This document shows, one piece after another, positions 46,635 to 58,614 of a stretch of DNA of 64,000 bases. The notes under the pieces were generated by a model. The model made no database searches. It was not told the DNA's origin and was given only the letters and a program-made list of their open reading frames with translations. This stretch comes from Hemileia vastatrix. Its lineage: Eukaryota; Basidiomycota; Pucciniomycetes; Pucciniales; Zaghouaniaceae. The DNA is taken from contig JASXTE010000005.1 of NCBI GenBank assembly GCA_030280995.1, forward strand, positions 33,865,501 to 33,929,500, given 5' to 3'. Both the position numbers and the translations under genes were made by a program. How positions within the stretch are numbered: position 1 is the stretch's first letter; each line of letters begins with the position of its first letter.

Positions 46635-47716
46635 TGGAGGAGCCCTTTGTTGCGCTATTCGGCATTGTTTTGATATGTCTTAAATGGCATTATTTATTAA
46701 TTAGGTTATTTTCTGGAATTACTTGGCGAATATTGGGACTGCAGGGATGTGGGTACTATTATTGGATAGCCCCGGATTTTCTCTACATTTTATGTCTTGA
46801 TGAAATTTTTCTGATTTTAAGTATTAAAGGGATTACTTCTCATTTCTCATTTTAAAAGATAGCTGTTTAATTTTGTTTTTTGTGTTTAACTGGCTAACCT
46901 TAAGTCTTAGGATTAAGTGCTTAGTACAAATAGAATGAGCTAATTTTTCTCTACATTTTATGTCACAATGTTGTTATAGCCTAATTATGTGTTTTAAAGG
47001 TTTTAGTAGCTGTAGAAGATTTTTCTAAGTATTTTGGGTATTTTTGGAGGTTTTTGGTGGTTTTCTGGCTTCAGGGTGGTCTGGCAGCCTCAGGCAGGCC
47101 TCCAAACATTAGGCAGACTGCCTGACTTGGTGCTAGAAGGCTGGGAGGCGTTTCTAGAGGGGTTTTATCCAATTTGGCACTCAGAAACACCAAATTCATT
47201 GGTGTGCATGGGCTCTTAGATAGTGGTCTGTGTGTATATAGTGAATAAAACAGTTTGGGAAACTTTAATTATCATACAACCATCCGGAGGTGATATCCTT
47301 GTTCCTCACTCAGTTTTCACTGTTTTTTGGCCACAATTGGCTGTGTTTGTTGCAAGATGAGTTCTTCATTTAACTTAACTTGGCAACTGGTTTCTCTGGT
47401 ATTGTCTTACAAGCTATATCAAGTATTATTGCTGTCTCTGGTGTGTATTTGCAACCTACATCAAGTATCATTGCTTTCTCTGGTGTAGACATTGGTCTAC
47501 ATTTCAGTTCTTTGGTTTGGTAGTCTGTCTGAAGACTACTTTCTTGGCTGATCAGGCAGTCAAGTGTGTTTGAAAAGGGGATTTAGCAACAGGGACCAAT
47601 TTACTGTAGCAGGTAAATCTAACTTTGTTTTTCTAAAGGGAAAGGGGATTTCCTCTTTGGGTTTTCTCCAACTACCTCTGTCAAGGCCTATAGCTAGTAC
47701 TATAGGATTGTCTACA
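46635..47716 (+). repeat. 5' LTR of Gypsy-A
   Basis: Nearly identical to 56635-57708, for example AGCCCTTTGTTGSGCTATT at the start and AGCTAGTACTATAGGATTG at the end. It contains a TATA-like GTGTATATAGTGAAT at about 47231. The exact first base is uncertain by a few nt. Confidence 0.85.
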
Positions 47717-47720
47717 TTTC

Positions 47721-47740
47721 TGGCGCCCAACGTGGTGGGG
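47721..47740 (+). other. Primer-binding-site-like sequence of Gypsy-A
   Basis: TGGCGCCCAACGTGGTGGGG lies four bases after the 5' LTR, where a tRNA primer would anneal. TGGCGCCCAACGTGG is a common retroelement PBS form. Confidence 0.6.
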
Positions 47741-47859
47741 AACCTTCTAGTTCTTTGAAATATCTGTTTTCTTTGGTTGGTCATTTTTGGTGATTTTGGT
47801 CTGGAGGAATGGCTTCTGGTTCCTCTATTCCTTTGGTAACTGTCAATGGGGGGAAAGTA

Positions 47860-49181
47860 CTCCTGCTGTGATGGTTAGGGAGTGTGTGAGGATTAAAACT
47901 TGGGATGGTACCAAGTTTAATGGGGAGGATGTCAAGTGATTTCTAGAGAAGTATGAAAATGCTTCTGGAGTGGATGGTGCTTCCTACCTGGACATGGTGA
48001 AGCAGATTATCTTCTTCATTGGTGATAGGTCAGTGGAGAAGGAGATTGTGGCCATGTCTGGCTACAAGAAGAGGGATTGGAAATTGTTGTGTAGGGAGAT
48101 GGTGGATAGATGGGGTGTCAGGTTCACTTTGGTGGATCTGAACAAGGTTGTCAGTGAATGGCAGTCTTATGGTGGTGTTGGTAACTTGCACAGTTACAGG
48201 AAGTTTCTGCTACAGTTTGATCCTGTGGTGGAATATTTGGTGGAAGTTGAAGAGCTGGCACATGAAAATGCTTCCAAGGATGTTTTTTAGTCTTCCTTGG
48301 CTAGAGATGTCAGGATGGATGTGTTGAAGGAGCTGTCAAGGAAGGACTTGATGAAGACTCTTTCCAATGGGGATCAGAAGTTTCCTGCCTTGGACAAGGT
48401 GAAGGAGGCTGTGGAGGCCCATTTTAAGTTATTGACTGTGGACACCTATCAGGAGGGGTGTGCCAAATATGTCATAAAAGTCAGTGAGGCTTTGGCTGAA
48501 GAAGAGAATAGAGTGAAGAAGGAAGATAAGAATATGGTGAAGGTTTCCAAACAGGAGAGGGACCCAGTTTTGTAGCAGTTTTCTTATCTGACAAAACAGC
48601 TACATATTTTGGTTCAGGAGGCTAAGATGTCCAATAAGGCTCCTTCTCAGCCTAGAGATTTTGATAGGAGGGCTGGTAGGAGTGATCCTTGGGTCTGCTC
48701 TTATTGCAGCAAGAGGGGGAATAAGTCCAATGATTGTTGGGCTCTGAACAGAGATGTGTCAGAAGGGAAGGTGGAGTTATACGGCAGGGTGTTCAAGTTC
48801 CCTAATTTTTTATTTGTAATTCCCAGTGAGGAGAAAGCTCCTGTTGATTTGGTCAGGAGAAAGAATGGTCTCAATCAGGGGAGGCCAAGGTTTGAGGAGA
48901 CTCCTGATCAGGGGAAGTCTTCTGGTAAGGAAGGTGATGATGTCATGGGAAAAGGGAACGAGGTGAATATGGTCTCTTTTTCTACTTCCTTTGGTGGATT
49001 GGAGTTTTATTCTTGTGGAGGACAGTCAAGTGGTGAATGCTTGGCTGGTGTTTATGATGTAGAAGCAGGAAAGGTGGGAAGGCCTAAGAGCAGTTCTCAG
49101 GCCCAACCAAAGCCTAAGGCTCCAAAGGTGGATCCTAAGCTGAGTGCAGCTATCAATAAGTACAGAAAAAAGGATCTGTAA
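47860..49181 (+). pseudogene. Gypsy-A gag
   Basis: Open pieces at 47970-48290, 48297-48575 and 48609-49181 share one gag. The first has a capsid-like segment (DMVKQIIFFIGDRSVEKEIV ... WKLLCREMVDRWG). The last holds a CX2CX4NX4C knuckle (CSYCSKRGNKSNDC) in which the zinc-binding His is Asn. In-frame stops separate the pieces, so it is not functional as it stands. Confidence 0.7.
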
Positions 49182-49299
49182 AAGATGCAGAAGGGGATTG
49201 CTGATATGGGCCCCCCTAGTTTTGGTGCATTTGAAATAAATAGTGATCCAATGCCTATGGATGTTGTTTTTGACTCTGAGGAGGATGTCCCTTTGGCTT

Positions 49300-50085
49300 C
49301 ATTTCTAAAGCCTGCTTGAGTTAGAGGTTCAGGTGAGGGATCTGGTTTGATTCCTGTTGATGGTAAATATTTTGGTGGTTCTGGTCTTCAGGAGATTTCT
49401 AGGACCAAGGTAGTGAAACCAAGGTCTTGCTTTGAGAGGCCAGTAGTTTCTTTCCAATCTAATGTTATGGACTCTGTTCTTGAAAGGATTAATGAGGGTC
49501 AGGTTTCCCTTTCTTATGGGGAATTGTATGCTATCAGTCCTGGGTTGGCTGATAGACAAAAAAATTGTTGACCAGAAGAAGGGTTTCTTCTAGGGAGGTG
49601 GAATACATTTGTGATTCTTCTGAGAAGTTTATTGAGGGGTTGGAGAACCATTTTCCTGCACCTCTGGGTTATGTAAACATCATTCTGAATGGCAGGGATG
49701 CTAGGGAATAGGTTGATTCAGGTTCTCAGATTAACCTGATTTCTTTGTTTGAGGCTACTCATCTGGGCCTCCCCATCAAGACAGGATATGGTGACCATGT
49801 CACTTAGTTGATTGAGACAGCTGAATTTGTGAAGCTGGATGTTGGTGAAGCCTCAGGGAAGGTTCATTTTTACATTGCCAAAGGTAATGTAAAAGCTGTT
49901 TTGGGTGGATCATTCTTGATGGATTTTAAAGAAAGAATTGGTTGTCAGTTTGATATGGGAATCAGTTTGGAGTTGACACATGAAGATGAAAAGGAGGATT
50001 CACATGAGGTTTTCATCTTCTGGAAATTATGGTTGGTAGACAAGGCTAGGCTTGTCTTCAATGTGCCAGTGCATGGCTTGTTTTA
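49300..50085 (+). pseudogene. Gypsy-A protease region
   Basis: VDSGSQINLISL at about 49711-49746 is a retropepsin-type active site (DSG), preceded immediately by an in-frame TAG. The following frame, FVKLDVGEASGKVHFYIAKG and LGGSFLMDF, matches the downstream protease fold (the I-LG element). Degenerate. Confidence 0.6.
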
Positions 50086-51063
50086 GGAGAAGAAAGGAAG
50101 TGGGTTCCGCCTCTGGTTTTTTGGAGTGTGGCTCAGGCTCTAGAAAGATTCTGTCATTTTTAGAGTGATGAGGGCTGATTGCCCTAGTGCTAAAACCTCT
50201 CCCCAAGATGAGGAAATCCCAGGTTATAGTAGGTCAGCTTCCTTGGAGATATACCAAGTGGATTTTCAACTTTCTCATTTAATGTTTCTATTCTCTGCAA
50301 GTATTCTTCCTGTTTTTTTGTCAAGTATCTGTTCTCTCTCAAAATTTTATATTATTTTTAATTCAAGTTCAAAAAAGAAGATTGGCTATATATCTTTATT
50401 GAAATATATGTGGAAAATCCGTGGTGTGGTGAGATTGGCGTCTAAAAGTAAGTCCTTCCAATTGTGCATCTCTAGGGTTTCTTCTACACCTTTCAAAAAA
50501 ATTACCATCACCATGTCTGTGAGAATTGGGGAAACCCCTGGTTATTTTTGTAGGATGGAAGAAAACTCAAGAAAAAAAATAAAAATTTCAAGATAACTGA
50601 AGAAAAGAAAGAAAAAAATCTGAAGATAATCCAAAAAGAAGAAAAGAATTATTTTTTGAAAGATCATCAAGATCAATTTTTGAGACTCCAGAATGAGGTT
50701 AAACTGCATGAAATTTTGAAGAAAGATGATTAGCAAGATCAAATTTTTGGGCCTCTAGCATGAGGTTAAACTGCAAAAATTTTTGAAGAAAGAAGATTGT
50801 CAAGATCAATTTTTTGGCCTCGGGAATGAGGATAAACTGCATAATTTTATGAGATGTGATTCAGAACATAAATGAAGATATTAAGATTTTGAAGATGGAA
50901 GTGAGGATGAAGATGTGGAATTGCGGAAAAGTTGTGGAGTGGTGAGATTGGGGTCTAAAAGTAAGTCCTCCCAATTGTGCACCACTAGGGTCTCTTCTAC
51001 ACCTTTCAAAAACATTACCTTGGTCACACATGTGAGAAATGGGGAAACCCTTGGTTTTGTTCC
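50086..51063. repeat. Repeat-filled gap between protease and RT of Gypsy-A
   Basis: An approximately 125-bp segment (50419-50545) is repeated directly at 50931-51058, with shared blocks GTGGTGAGATTGG, TCTAAAAGTAAGTCC, TTCTACACCTTTCAAAAA and GGGGAAACCC. Between them a 65-75-bp unit with GAGGTTAAACTGCA and AAGATCAATTTTTG occurs three times (about 50665-50850). Confidence 0.65.
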
Positions 51064-52245
51064 ATGTCTGGTGGTAAAGACGTTCTGAATATCCCTCAAG
51101 TTGACAGTGGAGCCACAAAGAACAAGAAGGTGGCGCAGAAGATTAGGCCTGTCAATGATCCTATGTCTGTAGGTTTTAATCCTCCTTTGAGGAGACCTCC
51201 GTTGTCAAGAGATCTGTACTGTAATCCTCTGGTGAAGAATCCTCCTGATTTTGTGGAAACCGCTCGGGTGACTGAGGAAAGTTTGAAATTTGTTAATTAC
51301 GGTCCTGATGGGTGGTTTTCTGATGAAGAAAAGAAGTTATTGTTGCATGTTATTGGGCTCAGGGAGAAAGGGGTGTGATTTTTCGAAGAGGTCCAGGGTG
51401 TGTTGAAACACTCTTATGGGGAAACTTACTTGATTCGTCACAAACCTTGGCAAATAAAACCTATTCCAATTCAAGCTGCTATTAGGAATAATTTTGTGGA
51501 GATTTTTAGGGAAAAAGTTAGGACAGTATTGTATGAACAATCAACTTCTAGTTAGTAAAGTCCATTTTTCTGTGTTAAGGAGCAGAATGGGATATTGAGG
51601 GTGGTGCATGATCTTAGGGCCTTGAATAGAGTCACTATCAAGGATTGGGGGATTCCTCCAAGTGCAGAAGACTTTGTGGAAGCTTTTTCTGGAAGGTTGT
51701 GTTATGGATTGGGTGATATTATGGGTGGTTACAATGAAAGGGAGATCCACACTGATTCACGGCTACTCACAAGGTTTGAGACTCCTCTGGGAAGCTTTCA
51801 GCTCACTAGGTTTCCTCAAGAAGCAAATAATTCAGTAGTAGTATATCAAGCGCAAATGGTTTGGATTTTACAGGATGAGGTTTTGACTAATGCTGGTATT
51901 ATTATTGATGACTGTGGAATTAAAGAACCCTCCACTGATTATGGAAATGAGGTTCTGAAGGAGAACCCAGGTATAAGGAGATTTGTTTGGGAATATGCAA
52001 TTACTCTAGAGAGAGAATTTTTTAGAATTGAAGAGGCTGGTTTGACCGTTTCTGGGTCAAATTTTTGTTGTTGTGTTCCTGCTCTGGAAACTCTGGGTAA
52101 TGTTTTATAGAAGGAGGGAAGGATTATGGCAAAGAAGAAAGTTAATAAAATTCAGTCATGGCCAAAGCCCAAAAATACTAATGAAGTTAGGGGATTTTTG
52201 GGAGTTTGTGTGTATGTTGTGGCATTCCAAATCTGGGTAGGCCAC
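51064..52245 (+). pseudogene. Gypsy-A reverse transcriptase
   Basis: RVVHDLRALNRVTIKDWGIP, then CYGLGDIMGGYNEREI, then TPLGSFQLTRFPQEANNS mark the RT fingers and palm of Ty3/Gypsy elements. The catalytic aspartate pair survives as IIIDDCG. NKIQSWPKPKNTNEVRGFLG at about 52148 starts the connection to RNase H, but the frame is lost at 52245. Stops occur throughout. Confidence 0.8.
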
Positions 52246-53509
52246 TTAGGTGAAAATTTGATTGGAACTTGGTTTTAAGAAAAACATGGTGTTACCAGGT
52301 GTTAATTTGGTTGGAGGGAGTTAACTGTAATTTTTTTGGGTTGATTTTTGGTGTTTTGGAATGGTTATATGTGGTATTTCTTTTGTGATTTGATGGTTTT
52401 ATGGATTTGTATTTTTGGTGAATAAAGTGTGCTCTTGGAATGGCCACTTTTTTTCTGGTGAGCTCTGGTGTGCTCTGGTGTGCTCCGGTGATTTTCCGGT
52501 GCAAAAGCGAAGTGTACTAGAAAACTTCTGTCATTGTGGCCAAGTTTGGTCATGGTGACAAAATTTACTCACTCTGTCCAAATTAGCTCATTGTGGAAAA
52601 AAGAGCTCATTGTGGCAAAATTTGCTCACAATGGGAAAGTCTGATCACCAGTGCAAAGTTTGGTCACTGTAGAAAAGTCTGATCACCAGTGCAAAGTTTG
52701 GTTACTTCAGAAAAGTCTAGGAACTGTGTTAAAGTTTGGTCATTGTAGAAAAGTCTGATAACCAGTGAAAAGTTTGGTCACTGTAGAAAAGTCTGACCAC
52801 CAGTACAAGGTTTGGTCCCTGCAGAAAATTTTGGCTATTGTGGCAAAATTTGGTTAGAATTTATTATGCTTGTTAGATCAATAGTTTATTGTAGATCCTA
52901 TGCATGTAGGGTATTGTTGGAAAGGTCTGGAGTAGGAGTATCAGATAGAAGGGGGAATCTTAGTCTGCTACATGTTTTTTTGGTCTTTTAGTTTCGATAT
53001 TGAGAGTCTTTTTGGATGATTAACAATTTTTAACCTATAACAACAAAATAATTAATCATTTATAATACCCTTATAAAATAACAATTTTACATAACACTTT
53101 AAATATTTTATTCAACAACTCTTAAAAGTTAAAATATAGAGTATCATTAGAAAGGTCTCAACTCCAGGGACTCATTTATAGTATCTGTTTTCAAAAATTA
53201 TTAAATTCTAAAAACATTAAATCTTCATTCTTTTAAAATATTGTTTCTGGTGTAACTTTATTGTTGCATTTCAGTTTTTTTGCACAGAAGAACTGCTCAA
53301 TCATACTAAAAAGCATTAACTAGACAGGGTTTCATTATTTATTATTATCAAATAGACTTTTAAGCTTATTGATCTAAAAAACTCACAAATTCATTTAGAG
53401 GGACAGGGTTTTCTCCAATTATCCAACTCCTTCAGATTCTGTTTACAGAAAGGTGACTGTAAGAGTCTACCTACAACTTCAGGATTTATATTAAATATTT
53501 TTCTTTGTT
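52246..53509. other. Insertion between RT and RNase H of Gypsy-A
   Basis: About 1.26 kb without retroelement homology that I can see, separating the RT end from the RNase H segment. It contains the minisatellite at 52537-52858. Its ends and any target duplication are not evident. Confidence 0.45.
52537..52858. repeat. Degenerate ~38-bp tandem repeat
   Basis: About seven to eight imperfect copies of a unit like AAAGTTTGGTCACTGTAGAA followed by AAGTCTGATCACCAGTGC. GTCTGATCACCAGTG occurs at about 52640 and 52678. Confidence 0.75.
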
Positions 53510-53735
53510 GGATTCAACTTTAAGAATGTTGACCAGGAAAGATGCGGAGTGGGAATGAGGAGCTGCATGTGGATGCAAAACCTCTGGTTCAAATGATCAA
53601 TACACCTAGTCTTCCAAATGCTCCAATGACTAGGTGGGTTGCATTTATTCAACATTTTTCTTTTGACCTGGTGCACAAGCCAGGTAAAACTTTTACGATG
53701 CCAGATGGATTATCTAGAAGACCATCCACAGATTA
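53510..53735 (+). pseudogene. Gypsy-A RNase H end and tether
   Basis: MTRWVAFIQHFSFDLVHKPG and FTMPDGLSRRP are the characteristic end of the Ty3/Gypsy RNase H region (usually HxPGxxNxxADxLSR). Only the terminal part is recognisable. Confidence 0.75.
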
Positions 53736-54229
53736 AGATTCTGATTCTGAAGAGTTTGATAAAGATTTTCCAGTGGTTAGAGCCAGCACAAAGGGTGCTG
53801 AAGATTTTTATCTACCCTCCCATGAGGCTAAACTGGATTATCATTCTCTCCTCCCCCATGAGGCTAAACTGGAAGATTTTTTGATCCTTCACCAAGAGGT
53901 TAAACTTGATGGTTCTGATCTTGATTGTGGTGATCAAGATGTTTTTTTTGATGAAGATGGGTAGTTTTTTGGGATTCCTAGAATGGTTTTTTTTGTTGGT
54001 GAACTTGATTCTCTTAAGATTCAGTGGAAGAAAAAGGAGGTACCAAAATTTAAGAATTGGTGTCCTGGATGGGCTGGTTGTGTTGCTCATGTGTACACTG
54101 GAGATTTTGATGACAGGGTTGTACCCTTGGAAGTTGTTTTATTGGATTTTGAAGATGAGACCTGGGGTCAGACTGGGTTTTATTTTATTACGGTTGAATA
54201 TCTGTTAACTTTTTAGAGGCCATATATTT

Positions 54230-55457
54230 GTGATGATGATACTTGGGCAGCTATCAAGAAGAAGAGTCCTGGATTCTATGTGTCAGGAAGGAGGTTGATG
54301 AGGAGGAGACATCCAAATCCTCAGGTAGTGGTGACTCAGAAGAAGGGTCAAGAGTTGGTGTTGAAGTCTTTGCATGAAGACCTTGGTCATAGAGGCTTTG
54401 GGGAGACTTATAGAAGAGTAGCATATAGATTTTGGTGAAAAGGTATGAAGTTAGCTGTGCAGGGTTGGTTCCAATCTTGTGATTAATGTCAAAGAAGAAG
54501 TCACTTGAAACCTAAAGAGGTTTGCCATTCTACTGGTGAAAAAACTGTGTTTGGAAGAGTCAGACTGGATGCTGTCCATATCAAATAGGGCAGGTATAAA
54601 TACTAAATTTTTTCCAGGGATAATTTGTCTGGTTGGGTTGAGGAAGTGCTTTGGGTTAATTTGACTTCTAAAAATATGGCAGAATCTTTTAAGAAAGAAT
54701 GGGTGTTTAGGTATGAGTTGATGAATTTGGTGACTGTTGATAGTGGGCCAGAGTTTGGAGCCAAATTTAAAGAAGCTGTGGAAAGTATTGTTCAAAATTC
54801 AGAGTGGCTACACCTTATTATCCTTAAGCTGAAGGCATGTTTGAAAGAGGCCATCATGTTATCAAGAATGCTTTGGTGAAGATGAGTGGGGATAGTGCTG
54901 AAAAATGGAGACATTATTTACCCTTGGTGTTATTTGCTGATAGGTTCTCTTTGAAAAGGAAAACTGGCTATTCCCCTTACGAATTATTTTTTGGGCAGAA
55001 AGCCATTCTTCCAGTGGATTTGGAGGCATTCTCTTATCTTGGAATTGATTGGGATGTTGTGTGCTCAACTGAAGATTTGCTCTGTTCCAGGATGCAACAG
55101 TTGGGATGTAGAGAGGAATGTCAAGAGAAGGCATACTCTAGAATGATGAAGATAAGAAATCAATCAATCAGATACTGGAAAAAGAAGTTGGCTCATAGAG
55201 TCAGGAATCCCTTGAAACCTGGTTGTTTGGTTTTGGTGTATAATAGAATTTTGGAGAGTCAGTGGGGAAAGATGTTTACTGGCAGATGGAATGGACCTTA
55301 CAGAGTCAGATCTCAGGTCTCTGGAGGTTCTTATGTTTTGGAGGAGTTAAATGGCACAGTCTTAAAGAAGAAAATGGCTGCTGACCAGGTGAAGAGATTT
55401 TATCCTAGAGGCACTAGAAGTGAAGAAAATGGACTCCACAAGGATGATAAACTATGA
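54230..55457 (+). pseudogene. Gypsy-A integrase
   Basis: The N-terminal zinc-finger-like part (LHEDLGHRGFGETYRR) starts near 54370, followed by core fragments VDSGPEFGAKF (54737) and GHHVIKNALVKMSGDSAEKW. A longer open part at 54837-55457 covers YSPYELFFGQKAILPVDLE and the C-terminal LVLVYNRILESQWGKMFTGR. Stops and frameshifts occur in the core. The C-terminal part parallels the Gypsy-B remnant at 9.7-10.2 kb. Confidence 0.8.
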
Positions 55458-55689
55458 AACATTCTTTAATTTTGGATTTTGGTGATGCTGTGCATCTCTT
55501 TTGTTGGAAGCTTTTTTTGTTAGAAGGTACCCAGGGGGGCTTCTAGATTTTATTTTGGAAAGTGTGGGGGTAACTGATGGGCTGGCTACTCTATCATTAT
55601 TTACCCCAAATTGTCTGTTTCCAACCCCTTCTCTTAATTTGGTTGAACCCTAGTATTAGTTTTTCTTCACATGTTGCAGTCCTCTATGA

Positions 55690-55860
55690 CTTTAAACTGG
55701 AAATTCTTTTGGTCTTTATGTCTTTTGATTTAAGTTTTGTGTCCCCCAAGACTATAAACTGAGGGTTTTTGAGTCCCCCAAGACTATAAAATGAGGGCTG
55801 TTAGTCCCCCAAGACTTAAAAATGTGGTTTAGTCCCCCAAGACTGTAAACTGAGGAACTT
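55690..55860 (+). repeat. 3' leader repeats of Gypsy-A (CCCCCAAGACTATAAACTGAG)
   Basis: Four to five copies of a motif of the form AGTCCCCCAAGACT followed by ATAAACTGAGG lie between integrase and the 3' LTR. Related copies fill the minus-strand 3' region of Gypsy-B at 8.0-9.3 kb. Confidence 0.75.
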
Positions 55861-56634
55861 TTTTTTATGATTATCTACATTCAGGAATTCTGGAGAGGTC
55901 AAGAATTTTTTTATTTATAAGTCAAGAGATTAATCAAGAGTCAAGAGGCAGAAGAGAATCAAGAGATGTAACAAAATGTTCAGAATTGGCTTTGAACTGG
56001 TGAGAAAGGTTCTTCCTTTTCTCAAGGTCCTGTGGATTCCTGGAAGGAGTGGATTGGAAGTAATTTAGAATGAGATGCTTCTGTTGAGAAGAATGTTTTT
56101 AGAATTTGTCTTTGATGGTGAGAAATGGATTATGTGGGGGTGGTTCAACGGTTCCCACATTGTTATCATCACTTTCTGGATGAAAATGAACTGGAAATTT
56201 GTCAGATAGAATTTCAGTATGAATAAGTATTGGGCTTACCATCAGAAGGACCAGGGATGGTAGAGCTAGTGGTTTTGGCGGGGTTGGCACTCTTTTTCAA
56301 AGGGTGTAATTTGTTTACCAGTCTGGGGATCAGGATGAATGGTCTGGATCTTTTTGTGCTGGTAGAAGGTGGATCAGGTTGTGGAGGAAGAGAAGATTTT
56401 GAAGAGGACAATGGACCAGGTCTGAAACAAGTCTTCTTCCTAGAGTGACAGGAATCACAGGAGATTCTGTAGGGATGAGCCAGTGGTGTGATATTGCAGA
56501 TGATATTGTTGTCAATGCATTATTGGCAAGGACCCATGTCAGTAGCAGATTTGGAAAGAAAGCTGAACATGGTGGTGGTGATGTAAGAGAATGTTGACAT
56601 TCTATATTGTAGGGAGGATTTGGTCCTTGAACAT
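55861..56634 (+). other. Gypsy-A 3' untranslated region up to the 3' LTR
   Basis: No coding function seen. Short open frames are Pro/Ser- or Gly-rich and lack known domains. Confidence 0.4.
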
Positions 56635-57708
56635 TGGTGCAGCCCTTTGTTGGGCTATTTGGTATTGTTTTTATATGTCTTAAATGGCACTATTTATTAA
56701 TTGGATGTTTTTCTGGAATTCTTTGGCAAATATTGAGACTGTGGGAATGTGGGTACTAACATTGAATAGCCCTGGTTTCTCTCTTTATTTTATGTCCTAA
56801 TGACATTTTTCTGATTTTAAGTATTAAAGGGATTATTTCTCATTTTTCATTAAAAAGATAGCTGTTTAATTTTTTTTTTGTGTTTTACGGGCTAAACTTA
56901 AGTCTAAGGTTTAAGTGCTTAGTACCATTAGAGTAAGGTAATTTTTCTCTAAATTTTATGTCACAATGTTGTTATAGCCTAATTATGTGTTTTAAAGGTT
57001 TTAGTAGTTGTAGTAGATTTTTCTAAGTATTTTGGGTATTTTTGGAGGTTTTTGGTGGTTTTCTGGCTTCAGGGTGGTCTGGCAGCCTCAGGCAGGCCTC
57101 CAAACGTTGGGCAGACTGCCTGACTTGGTGCTAGAAGGCTGGGAAGCATTTCTAGAGGGGTTTTATCCAATTTGGCACTCAGAAAGACCAAATTCATTGG
57201 TGTGCATGGGCTCTTAGATAGTGGTCTGTGTGTATATAGTGAATAAAACAGTTTGGGGAAACTTTAATTATCATACAACCATCTGGAGGTGATATCCTTG
57301 TTCCTCACTTAGTTTTCACTGTTTTTTGGCCACAATTGGCTGTGTTTGTTGCAAGATGAGTTCTTCATTTAACTTAACATTGCAACTGGTTTCTCTGGTA
57401 TTGTCTTGCAAGCTATATCAAGTATTATTGCTGTCTCTGGTGTGGATTTGCAACCTACATCAAGTATCATTGCTTTCTCTGGTGTGGAAATTGGTCTAAA
57501 TTTCAGTTCTTTGGTTTTCTAGTCTGTCTGGAGACTACTTTCTTGGCTGATCAGGCAGAAAGTGTGTTTGAAAAGGGGCTTTAGCAAAAGGGACCAGTTT
57601 TCTGTAGCAGGTAAATCTCACTTTATTTTTCTAAAGGGACAGGGGATTTTCTATCTGGGTTTTCTCCAACTCCCTTGGTCAAGGCCTATAGCTAGTACTA
57701 TAGGATTG
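56635..57708 (+). repeat. 3' LTR of Gypsy-A
   Basis: Collinear with 46635-47716 to GGATTG at 57708. The 5' copy then has TCTACA, whereas here TGTAAGCC begins, so the last bases of this LTR may be replaced by the next element. Confidence 0.8.
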
Positions 57709-58351
57709 TGTAAGCCTGTATATCCCCAGGACTAATTAAAAAGTACTTATAAGTTATGTTAAACACATGAACTATACATGGGAATAATAATTAAGAGTAC
57801 ACAAAGAGTATACATAAGTAAAATTATGATAATATACAAAATATGCCATTATAACACCTTATATATACACATATATCCACCTTTTATAGTTCTTATGTAC
57901 TTAATATTAAGCTGGAATATGTTAGGGTAATCTTAAGAACCTTAAGTATAAGGCTACATAATTTATAAGTACACTTAAAGCTGTTATTTTCACTGTTTTA
58001 TGCAAAAAACAAGAAATGCGCTTTATTTCACTTGAAAGTTGACTATATGCGTCATAAATTTGAGAATATCAAAATTGCTCTTTGACAGATCAATTTGTCT
58101 CATTTGGGACTATTGGTTTGGCTGTTTAAATGCATAAAAATAACACTTTTCAAATTTGGTGTTTTTTATGCCAGAAATGGCTTCTGTGTACTGGCCACAT
58201 ACTGCCTGCTTTTTTCCCGTGTGAATAGCTTCATTTTTAGCAAATTTAGCTTTTTTACGCTATAATTACCCCACATTCTACGTCCACTGTGGGGAAACAA
58301 ACTAAAATAGGCAACAGACGCTTATGTAGTGTCCTAGCTTAATTAATAATT
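57709..58351 (+). repeat. LTR-like sequence Y, left part, interrupted by Copia
   Basis: It starts TGTAAGCCTGTATATCCCC. It stops at the Copia target duplication TAATT (58347-58351) and appears to continue at 63345. No gene seen. The assignment as LTR rests on its start and on the promoter-like sequence in the right part. Confidence 0.4.
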
Positions 58352-58495
58352 ATTGTGCCGGTACCCAAATCCACGGGTAGTCAGTCTTGCCTGTTCCACT
58401 CTCCAGTAGGAATGAGGAACAGGCGAGTGGGTCCCAGCACACTATATACAACTCTTGCCGTGTAACCTAATTTAACCTAAAATTCACTATAACAA
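58352..58495 (-). repeat. Copia 3' LTR
   Basis: Plus-strand text runs ATTGTGCCGGTACCC to CACTATAACAA, matching 63201-63344 with few differences. Confidence 0.88.
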
Positions 58496-58614
58496 CCCCC
58501 CACACGGCAAGAACCAAGCAACTAAAAGACTGTAGAGAAAAAAGAGAAGAGAGAAAAAAAAATGCTTGAAATAGTTTGGACAGAAGAAAAGAAAAAGAAA
58601 AGAATAAAAGAAAG

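Larger units (their letters stand above)
46635..57708 (+). mobile_element. Ty3/Gypsy LTR retrotransposon (Gypsy-A), degenerate
   Basis: Two LTRs of about 1.08 kb flank gag, protease, RT, RNase H and integrase in Ty3/Gypsy order, with integrase after RNase H. Most domains carry stops, and foreign or duplicated segments separate them (50.1-51.06 and 52.25-53.5 kb). I could not define a target duplication. The left side interrupts Retro-A gag; the right side abuts another LTR at 57709. Confidence 0.85.
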
